Both the position numbers and the translations under genes were made by a program. This document shows positions 31,292-43,258 of a stretch of DNA of 57,973 nt, in pieces. The stretch comes from Nemertoderma westbladi. Lineage: Eukaryota > Xenacoelomorpha > Nemertodermatida > Nemertodermatidae. The notes under the pieces were generated by a model, which saw only the letters and a list, made by a program, of their open reading frames with translations, made no database searches and was not told the origin of the DNA. Every line of letters begins with the position of its first letter. Positions within the stretch are counted from its first letter, which is position 1. The DNA lies in assembly GCA_032718475.1 (NCBI GenBank), contig JAUCBJ010007984.1:1-57973 (forward strand), read 5' to 3'.

Positions 31292-33490
31292 GTAGGCCTT
31301 CCGCCCACAGGTAATTTATCACAGCTGAGCATGAGCAACAGGTATGAGGTTCTTGCCTCTGAGGCGGCAGATTACTGTGAGGGCTATACTGCCTTCACAG
31401 AAGCAGTTAAGTTAGCAGCTGCAGAAACAATTCCTGTATACCCTCGAAACAGGAAAAGGGCCCCCTGGACTGACAACAAAATCCAGAAGTGCCAAATGAC
31501 CTATATAAGGCTCAGAAAGAGTCCCGACTCAAACAGACTACAGCGGCCAAGAATGCAGTTAAGGCTGCATCTACACCCTGAACAGGCAGTACTCTGTTAA
31601 TCTACAGGAGCTAATAAACCAACAGGTTGATGCCATCAATGATGCTGACGACAACAGGCAATCATCCCAGGCATGGAAATCGATCAAATTGCTTACTGGG
31701 CGGAAAAGCCAACCAACCACCAAGGTTAAGGCTGAATCACCAGCCGATCGCCTCAATGGTTGGAAAGCCCACTTTGAAAAGCTCCTCAATAATGACAGGG
31801 TATTGCCTGATAACTTTATAGAAGTAAAAGTGTCTGAGTCTGTACTCCCAGATATTCCCATTGGCGATATCTCCTTTGCAGAAGTGAAGGCTGCTGCAAA
31901 GAGCATTAAGACCAATCGTGCCAGTGGAGTAGATGGCGTTCCCCCAGAGGTCTTTAAAATACCTGAGTGTTTAAAGCTCATCTATCCCATCATAGTAGAC
32001 ATGTACCGAACAACAAGAGTCCCACAGGAAATGAAAACGAATAAGTTGGTGCCAGTTCCCAAGAAGGGTAACCTAACACTCTATGGTTCTTTTCGGGGAA
32101 TCTCATTAATCTCGATTGCTGCAAAGCTATACAATAGAATTCTATTAAATCGCATCAGGGATCCCATTGAGAGACTGCTTCGTGGAAATCAGAATGCGTT
32201 CCGTAAAGGTCGTGGGACCATGGAGCCTATTTTGGCACTTAGAAGGATAATTGAAGAGTTATCAAAAAAGAAAGACAGGCATCTGGCTGTTATCTTTGTT
32301 GACTTCTTCAAGGCCTTTGATTCAGTCTCCCGCTCACGTATGTTCAGCATAATTTCATTATATGGGAATCCTGATGAAATTATTGCAGCAATCAGATCAG
32401 TATACGATGGTTCGACAACATTTGTGTCTACTGTTGATGGTGACACAGAACCATTTGAAGTGTTATGGGGCGTCCTCCAGGGAGACACACTTGCACCATT
32501 CTTGTTCATAATTGTGGTTGACTATGTTCTACGCATGTCCTTAGATCATCATAATGATGATGGCGTGATGATAACTCCACCTACTGGCTCCAGAAGTCGA
32601 GGAAATCCTGCCAAGTACCTAACTGATCTAGACTTTGCTGATGACTTAGGAGTACTCTCAAAATCACTAGAGGGAGCCCAACGGCTCCTCAGCTCATTAG
32701 AACATGCTGCTTCTAGTGTTGGTCTTTTTATTAACTCCAGAAAGACCAAAATTTTGACAGTTAACTTTGAAAGTTCTCAGCAAGTCTCTGATCGGATGAG
32801 CATAAGCTCAAAGGATGGTATGCTTGAGCATGTGGACGACTTCTGTTACCTGGGATCATGGATCCGGAAGTCAGGTGAGGACCTTCGAATACGTAAGGGA
32901 AAGGCATGGGCAGCCTTGAATAGGCTTTCCAGGATTTGGAAGTCACCGAGAATTAATCGGAAACTTAAGGTCCGATTATTTAGAGCAGCAGTAGTTCCAG
33001 TACTCCTCTATGGGAGTCCATGCTGGGCTCTAACTGCTGAGGACACCAAATCTCTGGATGGCACATTCACAAGAATGCTACGCCGGGTTCATTGTGTCAA
33101 GTACAATGCACACATCTCCAACCAGACACTAAATAACATTGGAGGTGTCTCATTGGTTCCCCCAAGCTAGACACTAGAACAAAATCGCGTCCGCTTTGCA
33201 GGACATTGCTTTCGCCGTGACGACCAGCCTGTGCATAATCTTGTACTTTGGCAGACTCATGGAGTGAATAAGCATGGTGGACAGCCCATGACGTTCTTGA
33301 GACGCATCTTAAAGGACACTGGCCTTGAAGATGCGGATGATCTAGCAAATGTCATGGGTGATAGGGAGTTGTGGCGGCGCAATTTTGTCGACAAGCCGGC
33401 ACAGCATTCTTAAAAATGCAGCTGCAATGCAGCATGCCGATACTAGTAGTAGTAGTAGTAGTAGGCCTTCCGCCCACAGGTAATTTATCA
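31292..33490 (+). mobile_element. LINE family 2 insertion with 30-bp target-site duplication
   Basis: The 30-bp sequence starting gtaggccttccgcccac occurs at 31292-31321 and again, identical, at 33461-33490, directly after a (TAG)n tail (33444-33460). This defines the insertion limits as about 31322-33460. The element is 5'-truncated: it begins between the missing endonuclease and the reverse transcriptase. Its 3' end is the segment gcagctgcaatgcagcatgc plus (TAG)n. The intact duplication shows insertion is not ancient, although the ORF is broken. The target contains cccacaggtaatt, a sequence resembling a splice donor. Confidence 0.9.
31331..33413 (+). pseudogene. LINE family 2 reverse transcriptase, frameshifted and with a nonsense codon
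   Basis: The N-terminal part (31331 to about 31500) resembles the linker between endonuclease and RT (RAPWTDNKIQ). At least two frameshifts occur between about 31440 and 31590. The main RT frame then runs to 33170 with VPVPKKGN, GISLISIAAKLYN, NAFRKGRGT, FVDFFKAFDS (motif A), GVLQGDTLAPFLF (motif B), FADD (motif C) and YLGSWI (motif E). An in-frame TAG at 33168-33170 interrupts it where a related copy at about 38090 (minus) has a sense codon. The same frame continues through FAGHCFRRDDQPVHNLVLW to a stop at 33411-33413. It shares the C-terminal GH-C-R...LVLW-P pattern with family 1, so both belong to one LINE lineage. Confidence 0.9.
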
Positions 33491-34443
33491 TCGTTTTATC
33501 ATTGTTGGTATATAAATATAAAAAATATACATGTAAAGGCGTTCTTTGTGTGCCAATTTTCTGTATAATATGTAAATGAATTCGTGGTAACATGTTCTCT
33601 GAATGAAGTATTATGAAGCAACTGGATATAGGCGTACGTATTCCTATACACTATAATCAATATTGTAAATTTAATTAATATGCCTGCTAAGTTGTTCTAA
33701 TATACGCACTACCTGTTTAAAAAAAAAAAAAAGTATTATGAAGGAATTGTAGAAAAGTCGGCTTAATAACCGCTGGTAGCAATTTTGAAACCTGTTTTAA
33801 TTTTTTTTAAATATAGATTTCAACGTGAACTTATATTTATTTTTTCACTTATATTTATTTTATTTGATATATTCAGTAATATGCCATGTAGTCAATATAC
33901 CGTGATACCGTAATATATACCATACCGTAATACCATACCGTAATACCATACCGTAATACCGTAATATGCCGTGTAGCCAATGATAGTCTCACAATATTTT
34001 CATATTTGTTATATTTATTTCCTTTCGTACACAACATGTGACTGCTGGCACAGCGACAAGTCTACAATGTTTCATAACGCCTTCGAGAGAGATTGTTTGT
34101 TAGAAGACCGTTAGGACTTCTTATTAGCCTACTGTAAAAGTATTCTCTATCTATATTTATATATTATATGTATATCGGGTTAACTCCTCCGAAACTATAC
34201 GTCGTCAGTCAATGAAAGTTATATCAATCGACGCTGCTCAACCCCAGGATGTGGAAAAAAGGTTTCTAAAAAAACTATGAAAGTGTCTTTTGTTATTCCG
34301 TAAAATAGCCCCATAACACGAAAATTTCCATAGACTCAATGATAGAAACACCAGCTAGTGCTCATGGGGGCCTAGTAAACTACTACTGCTGTATTGAATG
34401 GATAGGCCCAAACTGCAGAGAAGTAGGCCTATAATAACTATTT
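33491..34443. other. no gene seen; short minisatellite
   Basis: AT-rich DNA with a poly-A stretch at 33720 and a 13-bp minisatellite (ccataccgtaata, about 33920-33965, three to four copies). No coding signal. Confidence 0.4.
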
Positions 34444-34578
34444 ACATACTTGTGTGTGAAGTAACAATTTACTGTGTGATGATCCGAGTGGCTTTGTTAC
34501 ACGAACGAACGTTAGTGAGTGAGTGAAAATAAAGCCACGAGGATCAGAACACTGTAAAGTACTTTGGAACAAGTATGT
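34444..34578. mobile_element. MITE-like hairpin, 135 bp
   Basis: acatacttgt (34444) is mirrored by acaagtatgt ending at 34578. Inside, gatccgagtggctttgtt (34481-34498) pairs with the arm at 34528-34545 (two mismatches), around a loop containing gtgagtgagtg. The sequence between outer and inner arms also pairs partly. No target duplication could be fixed. Confidence 0.6.
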
Positions 34579-34847
34579 ATGTAGTTTTATTTCAAAATTT
34601 TAACATTACGGATTTATTGCACATATACATTATAAGTGATAGAAACTGCACAAATTAAATTAGTTGCTGTATAAATAAATGTAAAAATGACATAAATTAT
34701 GTTATAAATAAGTTAGCTTATATTTATGGTGGCGTTTGGAGACTTGTTATAATAATATAGCTAGGCCCTAATGGTTATTAATAGCTATACCCCGCCTACC
34801 GGTATGTAATGCAGTAGGCCTATCTGGCTGTCAGGCAAATTTCCACC

Positions 34848-34940
34848 TATTGTTTACGTGCGGTATCCAATGACGGCGTTAAGTAATGTCCCCGTAGTGG
34901 ACATTACTTCACACCGTCATGGGTTTCCACGTAAACAATA
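34848..34940. repeat. 93-bp near-palindrome
   Basis: tattgtttacgtg (34848-34860) is mirrored exactly at 34928-34940. Inner arms tgacgg...aagtaatgtcc and ggacattactt...ccgtca pair around a 7-base centre (ccgtagt). Probably a MITE. The word 'ggcgtt.agtaatgt' recurs near 35036. Confidence 0.75.
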
Positions 34941-36740
34941 ACACCAAATACAATATTAAATGTACAGGCCAATACAATGCTATAATGTCCTCTAAAGTTG
35001 TAAAGTGCTAAATAACAACTCGCTCTTATACTAACGGCGTTGAGTAATGTTACAATTTTGGAATAAATAATTTTACAGTTTTGTAAGGTTGTGATGTGTA
35101 TATTACTCTCTCCGAGTATTTATTACTCTCTATCCCAGACAGTAAGCAAACATCAAAACTGTTAGTTTGTAATCCCCGTCAGCTGAACTTTGGTAAGTTT
35201 CAAAATCATGAGAAACATTTCTTCACACCTTGGATCTCAAGTCTCGAGTTCGCAGGACATTGCTTACGCAGGTGAGGACCAGCAGCCTATGCATAATCTT
35301 CTGCTTATGGCAGCCCCATGGAGAAAATAAGCATAGTGACTTTGTTGAGACGCATCTTAAAGGACACTGGACTTGAAGATGCGGATAATCTCGCGAAAGA
35401 CATGGGGGATAGATATGGGATATACGTATTGAATTGACATTGAATTGACATTGAATTTGTTATTGTTTAAATTTCCCGGAAAAGTTAAAAAGTTAAATTT
35501 ATAAATGACCACCGTTAGTTTGTTTCAGTTTGGTGTCAATGAAATTACGGTATCTAACCAATGCGCTATAACATATCCTATCGGATTTTGCCGTCCATTT
35601 TGGAGAGGGTGATTATTGTGAGACGCCGGTCGTGTAAATTAATTAATGCCCGGATACATAAGCTCATTAGTTGCTATAACTAACTTACTTACCGTTGCTG
35701 CAAATACCCACTTAGGCCTGCTATATTCTTACGGCCTAGAAATTGATAAGGTAAGAGTGGCTTCTGTTCTATATTCTCACTCTATGTCGCCGTGCACATC
35801 GCGGAAAAGAGGCAATTATTTGCTTCCCGTAATTAAATAGCAAATTCGTCATTAGGTATAGATATTTCGTTGAATTCATCGCTTATTGCGGTTTAATTAC
35901 GTCCGTTTTAACAATTGAGTTAAATAAAAGCATTGTAGAGGTAGGGATTGAACAATGAATACATAATATATATTTTTTTAGAGAGAATCGAGTCCAGAAA
36001 GGACATTTATTATTATAGTTTAAAATTCTTATATAGTTTAAAATATAAAACATTTTTTATCCTATCATGTGACGAATTTAAGGGAGATTTCAAATCTGCA
36101 AGAAGTTTTCTCATATCTTTTCCAAAACCCAAGTTAATAGCAAAAACGAAAGAGCTAGTCTAATTTTTGACAAACCTTCGAGCAGCATGATATTTTACAA
36201 TTGAATAAGGCCATTTTCATCAAAAAGGCTCTTATGGTACAGATATGAATGAAATTGCTAAACAGTTGTTTTATTAGTTATATGTTTATTAAGCATGACA
36301 AATTTCGTTGAATTTCATTCATTTTTGACAAAGTTATTGTAGAACAAAAAAATGGTATTATTTAAAATAGCGTGAAGGTTTTAATTATTCCATAAACTTT
36401 AAATACCTTTATCTCAGAATGATGTTTTTAAGAATAAGGCTATTTCTCCGCTAATTTGAACTGAAATGAGTTGAAATTTGGAACACTCGTTTAGAATACC
36501 CTTGACCATAATTCGGCACGGACAAATTTGGCTGAAAATGCCGTGGAGGCTTTTTTCATCAAAAAGGCCCAAAAAATTCATTTCATTTCAAATTTCGGTC
36601 AGAAAGTATTAGTTGTTCTGTATTAGTTGCACAGGCCCACTGACATTGTGGAGTTTCGTTGGCAGTGCTCAAGGTGATAGAGCACAGCGTGTTCCCCACA
36701 AAGAAAAGGAGCAGATATACAGTCTGTAGCCGGGTTATGG
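34941..36740. other. no gene seen apart from a LINE scrap
   Basis: AT-rich sequence. The open frame 35646-35840 (64 codons) has no recognisable features. Only the LINE family 2 scrap at 35245-35416 is identifiable. Confidence 0.35.
35245..35416 (+). mobile_element. LINE family 2 fragment, near the 3' end
   Basis: Matches the family 2 C-terminal region ('tcgcaggacattgctt', 'cagcctatgcataatctt', 'gagacgcatcttaaaggaca', 'gaagatgcggat') with internal deletions. No open frame. Confidence 0.8.
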
Positions 36741-36752
36741 AAGCGACTCTTT

Positions 36753-36983
36753 TTACAGATTATATGGTAAAACACCTGTGAAAGGAGACCGCGTAATAAC
36801 ATGGCAATTTGCTATGCGAGCCTCCATCCATTTTATAGATTTGAAGGTCGGTGCTCCACAGAACTCTACCGGAATAGCCGTAACCTTCGCCGCAATGTCG
36901 TCTCTATATTTAGTAAGCGCGTCAATATCAGGTAGCTGTCGTTCAGACACTGCATACGGCCTCCACTTCGGTTTTCTCGTCAC
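36753..36983 (-). CDS. unidentified 76-codon open frame
   Basis: A minus-strand frame with balanced composition (contains KPKWRPYAVSERQLPDID and later GAPTFKSIKWMEARIANC) that looks more protein-like than most frames here. I recognise no family. It lies beside a LINE family 3 fragment on the same strand, so it may be part of a mobile element or a lone exon. Confidence 0.2.
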   Translation of the reverse strand: MTRKPKWRPYAVSERQLPDIDALTKYRDDIAAKVTAIPVEFCGAPTFKSIKWMEARIANCHVITRSPFTGVLPYNL

Positions 36984-37189
36984 ACATTGCAGAAACGAGC
37001 CTGTTTAAAAAAGTTTCATGAATATGAATTCCGAGGATTTTCCTTAAAAATATCAAATGCAACTTTAATCTTATCCAATGAGTATGGAATTGATTTTGAT
37101 AAATAATAATATATAAATAATATATAAATATATAGATAAATAATAAATAAATTTTGATTGTCCCTACACATTTTAAAACGTCAACCATG

Positions 37190-37650
37190 TCAGCAATTTA
37201 AAGGATAAATAAAAGGGGACTAAAGAATCTCCTTGGAGTACCACCTTAAGTTGACGAGTTGGTGCTGTCTTTCTGACTCCATCATACATTTCGATAAAGT
37301 TGACACTCGAAGCACTTCTATAAATCGGAAAAGCCGTCCTTTGAGACCAAATGCTGATTATAACTGCTACCTTAGTATATTGCTGCGTGGCACAGAGTCA
37401 AAAGCTTTACGGAAATCCACAAAGCATACAAGGGCTTTCTTTTTCCTTTAAATCAGGCACTGATGTCGTTAAGTAACTGGGAGATAGGTTGGGAAGTCGA
37501 GCGACCCAATAGGAACCCAAATTGTTCTGGGGGGATCATGTGATGTAGGTATTTGAGTAAGCGTCTGGCTACGAGGGCAGTTAGTACCTTGTAGGCCTTG
37601 TGTAAAAGGGCTATACCCCGGTAGTTATCTGACTCATTTCTCCCCCCCAC
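37190..37650 (-). pseudogene. LINE family 3 reverse transcriptase fragment
   Basis: On the minus strand from 37650: NYRGIALLHKAYKVLTALVA and PPEQFGFLLGRST (RT1-RT2), then, after frame changes, VDFRKAFDSV (motif A) and a GDSL-PLLF-type motif B near 37210. Sequence differs clearly from families 1 and 2, so this is a third lineage. It is heavily broken and bounded at its start by a poly-C tract (37640-37667). Confidence 0.75.
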
Positions 37651-37667
37651 CCCCCCCCCCCCCCCAT
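37640..37667. repeat. poly-C tract
   Basis: Near-continuous C run with one A. The complementary strand is a G-run able to form G-quadruplexes. Confidence 0.9.
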
Positions 37668-37761
37668 ATTACAACGTATTACAAAGACTTGTTTTCCAGA
37701 CTCCGAGTTCGTACCCGACTCCGAGTTCGTACTGGTTCGAACGGGTCGCCGACTAAATAGA

Positions 37762-38530
37762 TTCGAGTTCCTACTGCTACTACGTTCGGCATGCTACATT
37801 GCAGCTGCAGTATATATATTACATATATATTAAGAATGCTGTGCCGGCTTGTCGCCAAAATTGCGCCTCCACAACTCCCAATCAACCCCATGACATTTGC
37901 TAGATCATCCGCATCTTCAAGGCCAGTGTCCTTTAGGATGCGTCTCAAGAAAGTAATGGACTGTCCACCATGCTTATTCGCTCCATGAGGGTGCCAAAGC
38001 ACAAGGTTATGCACTGGCTGCTGGTCCTCACGGCGAAAGCAATGTCCTGCAAAGCGGAGGCGGTTCCGTTCAAGTGTCAGGCTAGGGGAGATTAATGGAA
38101 AACCTCCAATGTTGTATAGAGTCTGATTGGAGATGTGTTCATTGTACTTGACACAATGAACCCGCCGCAGCATTCTTGTGAAAGTCACATCCAGAGATTT
38201 GGTATCCTCTAAAGTTAGAGCCCAGCATGGACTCCCATATAAGAGTACTGGTACTACTGCTGCCTTAAATAATCGAACCTTAAGGTTCCGTTTTATTCAA
38301 TGAGACTTCCATATCCTGGACAGACTATTTAACCCTGCCCATGCCTTCCCCTTACGTATCCGAAGGCCTTCACCTGACTTTCTGGTCCATGATCCCAAGT
38401 AGCAGAAGTCTTCTACGTGCCAAGCAAGCCGTCTTTAGAGCTTATGCCCTTACGATCAGACTTTTCTTGAGGGATGTCTAGATTGACTATCATGATTTTG
38501 GTATTCTTGAAATTTATGAGTTTCTCGAGT
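37762..38530 (-). pseudogene. LINE family 2 fragment, minus strand
   Basis: A reverse-orientation copy of the family 2 3' half. It carries the (TAG)n-like tail at 37765-37780, then the terminal segment, KHGGQSITFLRRILKDTGLE, AGHCFRREDQQPVHNLVLW, MLRRVHCVKYNEHISNQTL, and further upstream the remains of the motif E region. It has several frameshifts. It preserves the sense codon at the position where the 31-33 kb copy has TAG. The open frame 37679-38188 runs past the element into unrelated DNA. Confidence 0.85.
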
Positions 38531-39258
38531 TCCAAGTGGATCGATTAGATCTGATATAGACCTCTATGGTTCCCAATATTCTATTGATTTTTTTGTTGAC
38601 ATTTATTTTCAAGGAGTTGGCGATTGAATCTACATACTAACCACATCTAAAGAACTACGTAAATCAATTCGAATCCAAAGCACAAATCGTAAGATTCAGT
38701 TGCTGCACAACCCTTGCATTTAAGAGGATGTCATTGAGCAAAAATATAATATTATACCTCAGGCATGCAGATGGGACCCGTTCATTGAAGCGCAGCCGTG
38801 TAAAACATTGAATTAGATGCGGATATTGCTAATCGATGAATTTTGATCTGTTTTGATCTGAATCAGCCGCCTCAGCAGACTGCGGAATCCACTCCCAACG
38901 AAACTATGAAACAATGCAGGGACTTGTAATATGGTTGCTCCTGTTATGGAGCATGGCGGCATACCATATCCTAGTGATATAGTAGTACAAATACCGGACC
39001 GGTTTTCGGCACCGGGTTTCGAAATAATTATGGAAGAGAGCTTCTCCTTGGGGTGAGAATTCCCCATGCAAAAGTGGAGCCGGTGCTGCTCTAAGGCAGA
39101 CCTTGGTCGTTCATTACTGCTTGGGGTAAACTTCACAAGCACGACAAAAAAATAATGAAAGGAACCAAAACAATAAACGAGAGTTGGATATTGTATTAAA
39201 ATATATATTTAAATGTCATATGTCAGGCATTATTGGTAATAAATATTTGCTTGCCTTG
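38531..39258. other. no gene seen
   Basis: Mixed DNA. A 109-codon minus-strand frame (38813-39142) in a GC-richer patch shows no motif that I recognise. Confidence 0.35.
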
Positions 39259-39931
39259 ACTTGACTTGACTAAACTCCATGCTCTAGCAAGCAAAGCCGC
39301 CTAATAAAAATACTATTGTAACCTGTCTGCAACCAGCCCCGCCTCTGGCTACTCGATGGAGGTCCCACAAATCCAAATAAAAAAAACAATTTATACATCA
39401 AGGATATAATGTAACCTTACTTAAACTACAACAAACTCATTACAGTTTTCTAGTCTAGTAGTACAGAAATGTAATATAATATTTAGAACCTGTATATCCT
39501 TATATAAGGCTGAAAGAAATTAGAATGTTCCTATAGATAAGGTCGCCTATCGCCTTAATTTCCGTCTATGCAATGCAAAACTAAGTAGTTGTTTTTGACG
39601 CAATATGCAAATCTTAATCTAACGCCCCTTTGTTCTTTGATTGCCCCGACCCGAATGATTCATTTGGGGTTCAGATTTAACGGCTTGGCCACGATAGAAC
39701 TCCATCCGTATACGGAGCTGCTGCCTGCAGTATGTACGCAAAATCGTTAATTATACGACTTTTTGTAGATTTAGAAGAGAGCGACACCAACACGCAACCG
39801 TACTTAATTTCTCACCTCTGTCGGAATAAGTGACATGCGAATATATGAGAATCCTCCCAAGTAATCAGAGAATTCATTTAGACTGACTAATACATTAAGT
39901 GTAGGGGAAATACATATAGAACTTCCATATA
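39259..39931 (+). repeat. dispersed duplication, copy A (about 0.67 kb)
   Basis: Near-identical over most of its length to 48047-48786 in the same orientation. Shared landmarks are 'gactccatgctctagcaa' (one-base variant), 'tgcaaccagccccgcctctg', 'ggtcgcctatcg.cttaattt', 'tccgtatacggagctgctgc' and 'gagaatcctcccaagtaatc'. No ORF. It could be a mobile element (for example a solo LTR) or a segmental duplication. Confidence 0.85.
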
Positions 39932-40120
39932 TCCTTTTCGGCTACCTAACTAGTAAAGTGAAGCCAATGTAAAATAAGCAATTTGTGAAAATGAAGATAT
40001 TTTATTGTGTACTATACGGAAGCCCACAACTGTCAAGGACAAAACATTAATAAAACTTGGACACAATTAATTTAATTTCATAGAAAGCCATAGAAAACAT
40101 GCCATTTCAAAATTAATGGT
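39932..40120. other. no feature seen
   Basis: Short AT-rich spacer. Confidence 0.3.
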
Positions 40121-40215
40121 GGCATTTTGCCCATAGGGCATTTCGCCCTGAGGGCATTTCGCCCTGAGGGCATTTTTGCCCTGAGGGTATTTCGCCCTGA
40201 GGGCATTTTGGGGCC
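40121..40215. repeat. palindromic minisatellite (gccctgagggcattt)
   Basis: Five units of about 17 bp built on the palindrome gccctgagggc (first unit gcccatagggc), separated by atttcg or atttttg. In design it parallels the cccgcggg array at 15.7 kb, though the sequence differs. Confidence 0.85.
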
Positions 40216-40262
40216 GGGTTTGTGGATAAAGAGGGTCGGTAACCTTGCTGTTTCCTGATATA

Positions 40263-40340
40263 CCCCCCCCCCCCCCCCCCCATTGATAGTACACCCCCAA
40301 AATTTCCACTTAACCACCCCCCCCCCCCCCCCCCCCCCCC
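40263..40340. repeat. two poly-C tracts
   Basis: C runs at about 40264-40281 and 40315-40340, separated by about 33 bp. They give rise to glycine-rich minus-strand open frames that I reject as genes. Confidence 0.9.
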
Positions 40341-40365
40341 ACGTATATAATTTTATTATTAGCTC

Positions 40366-40445
40366 CTTTCATTCAATTGGTAACAACATTGTCTAAATTT
40401 TTGGTTAGAAAAGGATATCTCTGTAACCTACCCTTATCCCTCAAT
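40366..40445 (+). repeat. dispersed, diverged copy of the 68-bp repeat
   Basis: Recognised by tttggttagaaaa, then 'ctctgtaacct.c.cttatccctcaat'. It is a degenerate single unit of the array at 52.93-53.60 kb. Confidence 0.6.
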
Positions 40446-40459
40446 GGGGTCAATATAAT

Positions 40460-40735
40460 AGACAGGGTACCAAACCAATAGAGTCACACAAGAAATAAAA
40501 CAAATAAATTGATGCCAGTTCCCAAGAAGGACAACCTAACACTGGGTCTTTTCGCGCAATGTCGTTAAATTCGATTGCCGCAAAGTTATACAATATCATT
40601 GATTGGGCTGCCCAGGATTTATAAGTCACATAGAATACGTAGAAACTTATTTACTGAGACAGACTAATTATCTACCACCTTTGGATGGCACACACACAAG
40701 AATGCTACGTCGGGTCCACTGTGTCAATAAGGGTT
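40460..40735 (+). mobile_element. LINE family 2 fragments (internally deleted)
   Basis: About 40470-40600 matches the RT1 region ('ttgatgccagttcccaagaa', 'gattgccgcaaagttataca'). About 40680-40735 matches the 'ggatggcacacacacaagaa' / 'gctacgtcgggtccactgtg' region about 1 kb further on in the intact element. The segment between is lost. Confidence 0.75.
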
Positions 40736-43019
40736 TATTAATAATGGTTTATTTGTTAAATAGAATAAAATAACCTCGCGCAGATGTTACTTTAGAAAGC
40801 TCATATCTCAGCTATTTTACAACGAAATTCAGATTGTGATACATATTTGGAATCCTTGCATGGCCATCTTTCTAACTGTACCTATAAATCAGTATAAGAT
40901 TGAAGAATAACTGCTGTGTAACTTGTGCAATATCGACTGAGAAACCTTTTTCAAACGCTTGTAGCTAAAGAACGAAAGCAAAAATAAAAATTCTGGCTCA
41001 CCCACGGAGGAGGAGGGAGGTGAAACCAATTTACACGTATACACAATAACACATCATGTGCTCTTAATTATATTCATTGTTACTAATAATTATAATTATC
41101 ACTTATCCGTGATCACTTCTCTATAAATGTTATAGGAAATACAATTCGTTATGTTTGACAGTTCGATCGTATCAACCCTTGGAGTTTGGCAGCATGGTAG
41201 GTGATTACAATAACGGTTGCCTTGGTCGATATTATTCCCCACTAACTAATTTGCAAATGTTGTCAATCTGTTCAAAGTTGTTGTCACTTTTCGAGTTTAA
41301 TCAATCATCACGTTTTGATGCAAGTCACATAAATATGGCCGTCTAGCAATTTCTGCCATTACGAGGTAGCAATATATTTCACCCTGTCAAATTTGAGGGA
41401 CATTGTTAAAATAAAGTTGAAATTTGTTAAACATGTTATGCACACAAGACTGTTTCATCAACAAAAGCTTTAAAGGACTATCGGCGAAAAGTCGTTTATG
41501 GAAGACCTTTTCTGCAGTATGTACAACCCACAATGTTTAACACGGTAACTATTAACGCTTAAATGGGTAAAATTTACCAACCAGGGATATAAATGTGGTG
41601 CGGCTTTAACAAGTTCATTTTGGAAAGGAATGTGGTGTCTCTGTAGCAACAAAGTGCTATATTGTGAACGATGTAGTTTGTATTTTTAAAGATTCTGTGG
41701 ATTTAACGCAGAAAACCTTTGTATTTCACGCTTTCGTGACTAATTCCAACTATAATATTAACACGTTAATGTTGTTTTTACATTTAATTTTAAGTTGTTT
41801 TAAGTTATATATATTGTTTGCTGCAATTTTAATTTCAATTGATCGACCTTTTATTGAATACTAGCCACCGCACCGGGGCGTACAGGAGAAATAATAATAA
41901 TGATATCACATACTAACTTGTGTCACTCACACACAGATGTATACATACACCCAACGAGAGAGCTTTACAAATATTTTTTGACGCACACAGGCACGCAAAT
42001 GGGTGTCACTTATAAGCTTTCCCTTTCATACATACCGTACCACTATGGGTGCATCTAAATCTACGTCTATAGGTGCAAATAAGGTGTTACTAATTCACAA
42101 TTACATACTTTACATCATTCATCCATTCATAGACGACCATAACTGTATTAAATAGAATTCTAATTATTCAGTATCAAGCAGCGCTCACATGAATGCTTGG
42201 TGAATTACAGCCATATATGGATAATTATAATTTATTATTGGTGTTATGGGTGAATAATGAAAAGGTGTTTTGTAGAAAAGTTATATTATATGGGTATATG
42301 TGGGACGAGGGATTGTGGAGATTGGGATTAACAGGAAATGTACACCTTACTATATTATTTAAATCTCGACATATTTAATCAGTAACCTACCGGATATTAA
42401 CTCAATTCATTAATTGTCTTTTCTCCAGGAAAACGTACAAGTCCCTAAGAAGATGTTCAATGCTAAGGCACTGCAATACTGATATCCACTGCTATTGTAT
42501 CTGATGTTTTTACTATTCTTCAGCAGAAAGGCGTGAATAAACATTATTCTGGTAGATCCAACCCTTTTATTGATTAATTAATAATGGTATGTTTAATACA
42601 CCAACAAAATTATGATTATTAACTACTGTACCACCGATGTTTGTTGGAAACTATTACGCAGTAATTGGTAATGGACTACTTCCGATGGGTCCGTCGCAAA
42701 CTTTTCGCATTGAAGGTATCAATGTTTCAATTGATTTATACTATAATCCGTTTGCTTTTTTTTTACATCCAATTTGATGTAGAACATAGAATATATATTT
42801 GTTTTAACAACAAGATAGGCCTACACCCCAACCGGGGTAAAAGGGATATTGTTTGTATTGGGGGTATTGGTTGATATTGTTTAAAGTAATAAATAGTCTA
42901 GTAAAATGTGCACGAAAATAATAACAAAAAAACTAAGTCGTAGGTATTACAAAATCCAATATTTTCAACCCCGATATCTTCGAAGAATATACAACTTATC
43001 GCCAAAGCCGCAATGAAAG
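40736..43019. other. no gene seen
   Basis: About 2.3 kb of AT-rich DNA with only short frames. The stretch near 40830-40870 ('caacgaaattcagattgtga') recurs in diverged form near 50504-50540, so an old dispersed repeat is present. Confidence 0.35.
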
Positions 43020-43145
43020 AATGATCTAGCAAATGTCATACGGGTGATAGAGAGTTGTGGCGGCGCAATTTTGTCGACAAGCCGGCACAGCATTCTTAAT
43101 AATGCAGCTGCAATGCAGCATGCCGATCCTAGTAGAAGTAGCAGT
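43020..43145 (+). mobile_element. LINE family 2 terminal fragment
   Basis: The last 125 bp of the family: 'gatctagcaaatgtcat', 'gttgtggcggcgcaattttg', the ggcacagcattctta stop region, 'gcagctgcaatgcagcatgc', and a degenerate (TAG)n tail. Confidence 0.85.
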
Positions 43146-43179
43146 AGTTCCTTAGAGTTAAAAGCTTTACGAAAACTGG

Positions 43180-43258
43180 GCTGTTTCTATTCTGGGAATC
43201 GACCTCACGACCCTCAGATTGGAAGACCGATGCTCTAACCACCTGGACAATCTGAACA
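43180..43258 (-). repeat. tRNA-like (SINE-type) sequence
   Basis: On the minus strand it shows a tggttagagc D-arm region, a cttccaa anticodon-loop region and a ggtcgattcc B-box-like element (one mismatch to the consensus), at tRNA spacing. The loop resembles tRNA-Gly(UCC), as in the SINE-like copies at 46.9 and 50.8 kb. Confidence 0.45.

Noticed and set aside
40067-40317. Gly-rich minus-strand ORFs
   Set aside because: They are created by poly-C runs and the gccctgagggc palindromic array.
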